Shown here in pieces: positions 43,095 through 45,952 of a stretch of 45,952 nucleotides of DNA (position 1 is its first letter; every line of letters begins with the position of its first letter). The DNA lies in contig SKRI01000064.1 of NCBI GenBank assembly GCA_007118565.1, positions 1-45,952 on the forward strand. The letters are read 5' to 3'. Source of the stretch: Gemmatimonadota bacterium. Its GTDB lineage: Bacteria > Gemmatimonadota > Gemmatimonadetes > Longimicrobiales > Longimicrobiaceae. Position numbers and translations under genes: made by a program. The notes under the pieces are model-generated. The model was not told where the DNA came from. It worked only from the letters and a program-made list of their open reading frames with translations, and did not search any database.

Positions 43095-44618
43095 TCAGTA
43101 CCGCGCCGGCATCCCCTCGGCCGGGATCGACTCGCGGATGAACTCGCGGATGTGCCGGTTGGAGGAGGCCAGGTCCTCCTGCCTGAGGTACATCATATGG
43201 CCGCTCCGGTATCCCTCGAAGCGCATCCGGTCGCTGAGCCGGCCGCTGGGGTCCATGTTCCACATGGTGTACTTGGCCGAGAAGTAGTCCGTGGCTCCAT
43301 CGTAGTAGCCCGCCTGCGTCATGACGTGCAGGAAGGGGTTCTGCGCCATGGCGTTCCGCAGGTCCTCCCCGGTGGTGTCCCCGTCCCGGTTCCATGGGTG
43401 GACCGGCCCGAAGATGAAGTAGCGCAGGTCGGTCTCGAAGCCCAGTTCGCCCCGGAGGTAGTGATTGATGGCCGGGGTAAAGGAGTGGTTCCAGGCGGTG
43501 AGGGCGGGATCGAAGTCGTACGCGTCCCCCGCGTCCTCCCGGTCGACGCCGCGGTAACGGGAATCGAGCCGTCCCACCGTGAGCCCCCGGTCGCGAAGCA
43601 GCTCCTTCCAGAACCGGCGGGTGGGTACCGCCAGGTTGCTCTGGCGCACCACCGCCTCGGAGAGGCCGGAGTAGCGCGCCACCTGCCGGGAGATGTCCCG
43701 CCGCCGCTCCGCTTCCAGGAATCCACCGCGCGCGAGCGCCGGAATGAACTCCTCCACGGTGAACTCCTCCACCTCCGGGAGGAGGTCGTCCAGATCCCGC
43801 TGCTGCAGCTCGGGCGGCAGCGCCCGGTGGTACCAGGCGGTGGCCGTCATATAAGGAAGGAAGAGGGCGTCCCCCACCGGGCCGCCGCGCGCGATGCCGA
43901 GCCCGGTCGGGGACACGAGGATCACCCCGTTCAGGTACATCCAGTGGCTGTTCTGCAGCCGCCGGGCGAGCCCTGCCACCCGGGTCGTGCCGTAGCTCTC
44001 CCCCTTGAGGTACTTGGGAGATGTCCAGCGCCCGTGCCGGGAGACGAAGGTGTCGATCCAGCGCGCCAGGTAGGCGATGTCTTCGTTCACTCCGAAAAAC
44101 TGCTCACGGTCCGCATCTCCCACGATCCGGGAGAAGCCGGTGTTGACCGGATCCACGTAGACGATGTCGGCGACGTCGAGGATGGAGTGCTCGTTGTCGA
44201 TGACCCCGTACGGCTGCACCGGGAAGCCTTCGTCGTCGATGGCAAGGAAGCGCGGCCCCGTGTAGCCGATGTGCATCCAGACCGAGGCGGAGCCGGGCCC
44301 GCCGTTGAAGGAGAAGACGAGGGGACGCCGGGAGCGGTCCCGCACGTCGGTCCTCTCGTAGTAGACGTAGAAGACCGAGGCGATGGGCTCCCCGTCGTCG
44401 TCCCAGACCGGCTGGGTGCCGGCGGTGGCTGTGTATGGGACGCGCTGCCCCTGGATGGTGACCGCGTGGCTGGTGGTGACGGCCGTGTCGGCTACCACCT
44501 CGACCCGCGAGGGCTGGGGCGCGCCCGGCTGCTGAGCGGTGACCGCCGGAGCGGCGAGGAGCGAAAACGCGAGCGCGAGCGGGGCCACCCTGCGGGCGGC
44601 GCTGGATGTCGAGGCCAT
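43095..44618 (-). CDS. Secreted S10-family serine carboxypeptidase
   Basis: 507 residues. A signal peptide (residues 1-28, cleavage after VTA-Q) is followed by the alpha/beta-hydrolase core. FSFNGGPGSASVWMH is the oxyanion-hole region, and the nucleophile is Ser208 in GESYGTTR. The Asp is in QAGYYDGATDY and the His in YRSGHMMYL near the C-terminus, completing the S10 triad. It removes C-terminal residues from peptides, probably in the periplasm or outside, for nutrient peptide use. The ATG at 44618 is chosen for the clean signal peptide; the frame is open 21 codons further. A TTGACC-17-CACTTT promoter candidate lies upstream. The downstream gap (43021-43094) to the convergent gene shows no hairpin terminator. 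Confidence 0.9.
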   Translation of the reverse strand: MASTSSAARRVAPLALAFSLLAAPAVTAQQPGAPQPSRVEVVADTAVTTSHAVTIQGQRVPYTATAGTQPVWDDDGEPIASVFYVYYERTDVRDRSRRPLVFSFNGGPGSASVWMHIGYTGPRFLAIDDEGFPVQPYGVIDNEHSILDVADIVYVDPVNTGFSRIVGDADREQFFGVNEDIAYLARWIDTFVSRHGRWTSPKYLKGESYGTTRVAGLARRLQNSHWMYLNGVILVSPTGLGIARGGPVGDALFLPYMTATAWYHRALPPELQQRDLDDLLPEVEEFTVEEFIPALARGGFLEAERRRDISRQVARYSGLSEAVVRQSNLAVPTRRFWKELLRDRGLTVGRLDSRYRGVDREDAGDAYDFDPALTAWNHSFTPAINHYLRGELGFETDLRYFIFGPVHPWNRDGDTTGEDLRNAMAQNPFLHVMTQAGYYDGATDYFSAKYTMWNMDPSGRLSDRMRFEGYRSGHMMYLRQEDLASSNRHIREFIRESIPAEGMPARY

Positions 44619-44652
44619 GGGATGTCGAGCGGGGGACGAACGTCGGGCGGGG

Positions 44653-44681
44653 AAAGTGACTTCCGGATCAGAGCGGGTCAA
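44653..44681 (-). promoter_or_regulatory. Tentative promoter of the S10 peptidase gene
   Basis: On the minus strand TTGACC (44681-44676; 5/6), 17 nt, CACTTT (44658-44653; weak -10, 2/6). The start would lie about 28 nt before the ATG at 44618. Confidence 0.3.
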
Positions 44682-44736
44682 GATCGCCGTTCCGGATACC
44701 TGCCCGGTCTCTTAAGCCTGGCAGCTATGTCTCCCG

Positions 44737-45288
44737 CTACTCCGTGCGAATCTCGATGGTGTGGGAGGCCCGCTCCTCCAGCGGCAACTGCACTCCCCAC
44801 GGCGGCCCGTCGTGATCGTAGTTCCAGTAAGCGGACTCGATCACCAGACGATAGGTGCCGTCGATCTCGTCGACGTTGAACTGCGGGTGCGTGTTGCTAT
44901 CCGGGAAGCCACCGAAGACGGGCATCGTTCGGCTATAGGTGGCACCCGGCTCGATCTCGATCGGCGGGCTGAGGCACATGGGGATGGGCGGGCTCCACGC
45001 GCTCACCCAATCTCCCTCCTCCCACTTCTCCAGCCGGAGCGCGAAGCTACCATTGCAGTTCACGATCGAGATGGTGCGGTCCGTCCGGTTCGTGTACTCG
45101 AAGGAGATCTCCCCCTCCCATCCGTGCGATCCACGCTGCAGGGTGTAGCTCGCCCGATCGGTGACGATCGGCGCGCCACCGGGATCGACCACCGAATCGA
45201 CTGGATCCGGCGCCGTCGGGGCGTGCAGCGCGCAGCCGGAGAGGAGCAGCGCGCCGAGCGCGACCAGGGACAGCGATGAAGGGTGCAT
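44737..45288 (-). CDS. Small putative lipoprotein of unknown function
   Basis: 183 residues from the ATG at 45288. A lipoprotein signal ends in LLSGC (Cys ~19). The mature part is beta-strand rich with GEISFEYTNRTDRTISIVNCNGSF and a later IEPGATYSRTMPVFGG, like the immunoglobulin-like or BsuPI-like domains of extracellular proteins. I know no function for it. It contains three Cys after the lipid Cys. The frame is open 12 codons further upstream, but the lipobox position favours 45288. It is 118 bp upstream of the S10 peptidase start on the same strand, and the two are probably separately transcribed. Confidence 0.72.
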   Translation of the reverse strand: MHPSSLSLVALGALLLSGCALHAPTAPDPVDSVVDPGGAPIVTDRASYTLQRGSHGWEGEISFEYTNRTDRTISIVNCNGSFALRLEKWEEGDWVSAWSPPIPMCLSPPIEIEPGATYSRTMPVFGGFPDSNTHPQFNVDEIDGTYRLVIESAYWNYDHDGPPWGVQLPLEERASHTIEIRTE

Positions 45289-45429
45289 CGGGATTCTCGT
45301 GGCTGGTTCGTGGCGATCACTCACCCATGGAACGCGCGACGCGCGCCGCTCGTGACACCGAGGAGGCGGTACACGACGTGCGAGGCACAGGCGTTTCGCA
45401 CTCGTCTCCCTCGACTCGTGAAGTCAGTC

Positions 45430-45952
45430 ATGGCCACCATCGGGTACCACGCCTCGCACGAACAGTTTCCCCCGAGCGCCCTCCTCCGCTACGCCAAGCT
45501 CGCCGGGGAGGCCGGCTTCCAGGCCGGGATGTGCTCCGACCACTTCGCCCCCTGGAGCGAGCGGCAGAACGAGAGCGGGTTCTCCTTCGCCTGGCTCGGC
45601 GCGGCGCTGAGCACCACCGAGCTCTCCTGGGGAACGGTGTGCGCGCCCGGGCAGCGGTACCACCCCGCGATCGTGGCGCAGGCGGCGGCCACGCTGGCGG
45701 AGATGAACCCGGGTCGGTTCTGGCTGGCGGTGGGGAGTGGCCAGGCGATGAACGAGCACATCACCGGAGAGCGCTGGCCCCCGAAGCACGAGCGCATGGA
45801 CCGGCTGCGCGAGTGCGTGGACGTGATCCGCGCCCTCTGGGACGGGGAGACGGTGACCTACCGCGGGCTCATCCAGGTGGACGAGGCGAAGCTGTGGACG
45901 CGGCCCGAGGAGCCGCCGATGCTGGTCGGCGCCGCCATCTCCCCGGAGACGG
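45430..45952 (+). CDS. LLM-class flavin-dependent oxidoreductase, N-terminal part (TIGR03885-like)
   Basis: The plus strand is open from ATG 45430 to the window edge; 174 codons are visible. The start MATIGYHASHEQFPPSALLRY, then SDHFAPWSE, TVCAPGQRYHPAIVAQAAATLAEMNPGRFWLAVGSGQAMNEHI, match the bacterial-luciferase-like family, and I recall the IGYHASHEQF start as typical of the proteins called probable non-F420 flavinoid oxidoreductases (TIGR03885). It would use FMN or a similar cofactor; F420 use is less likely for that subgroup. GAAG is a weak ribosome site nine nt upstream. It is divergent from the small lipoprotein gene, with 141 bp between. The C-terminus lies outside the window. Confidence 0.82.
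   Translation, partial: MATIGYHASHEQFPPSALLRYAKLAGEAGFQAGMCSDHFAPWSERQNESGFSFAWLGAALSTTELSWGTVCAPGQRYHPAIVAQAAATLAEMNPGRFWLAVGSGQAMNEHITGERWPPKHERMDRLRECVDVIRALWDGETVTYRGLIQVDEAKLWTRPEEPPMLVGAAISPET

Overview
The window is bacterial, very GC-rich, densely coded on both strands and free of insertion sequences, phage genes and CRISPR arrays. The gene set (aerobic fatty-acid oxidation, heme A synthesis, S10 carboxypeptidase, large secreted serine hydrolases, RNase G next to rplU-rpmA, dispersed metabolic genes with many 1-8 bp overlaps) fits a free-living aerobic heterotroph. My best guess is Gemmatimonadota or a neighbouring phylum. That guess rests on general resemblance and on no marker gene here.

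Layout. 1-4089 (minus): a probable run prmA > tandem-repeat lipoprotein > acyl-CoA ligase > BASS-type carboxylate transporter (cut by the window edge), the last two joined by an ATGA overlap. 4408-8311 (plus): a nitronate-monooxygenase-like flavoprotein, a polytopic protein resembling heme-copper oxidase subunit I, and heme A synthase CtaA, all translationally coupled. 8409-13098: a NamZ (DUF1343) exo-muramidase flanked by two paralogous secreted beta-lactamase-fold hydrolases in opposite orientation, a possible peptidoglycan-salvage locus. 13216-18883: an unknown protein with a duplicated helical motif, a CrtI/PYROXD2-like FAD enzyme, a saccharopine-dehydrogenase-like reductase, an SDR and a DUF389 membrane protein. 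19141-25130: HU protein, a solitary SdhA/FrdA-type flavoprotein, RecQ helicase 1, a soluble GAF histidine kinase and tRNA-Leu(CAA).

25274-32363 (plus) is the largest metabolic block: a TetR regulator with a palindrome at its predicted start site, then enoyl-CoA hydratase, aldehyde dehydrogenase, thiolase, PaaG-like isomerase, 3-hydroxyacyl-CoA dehydrogenase and a second hydratase. Together these can run a complete beta-oxidation turn apart from the acyl-CoA dehydrogenase, and one such gene lies at 36166-37377. A 211-bp element with imperfect 31-bp inverted ends, built of 7-bp repeats, sits between the aldehyde dehydrogenase and thiolase genes. 32540-39847 (minus) holds RecQ helicase 2 (two HRDC domains), acyl-CoA dehydrogenase, RNase G, ribosomal proteins L21 and L27 with a clear promoter and intrinsic terminator, and an AlaC-like aminotransferase. 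The end of the window carries a membrane GGDEF/EAL phosphodiesterase, an S10 peptidase, a small lipoprotein and a truncated LLM-type flavin oxidoreductase.

Several predicted promoters (rplU, hup, tRNA-Leu, kinase, tetR) share a TTG-type -35 box 17-18 bp from a TA-rich -10 box, suggesting an ordinary sigma-70-like consensus. I see no clear-cut novel defence or mobile system. The strongest leads are the NamZ/hydrolase locus, the inverted-repeat element at 28459-28669, the duplicated His/Met-rich lipoprotein and the oxidase-like protein coupled to ctaA.
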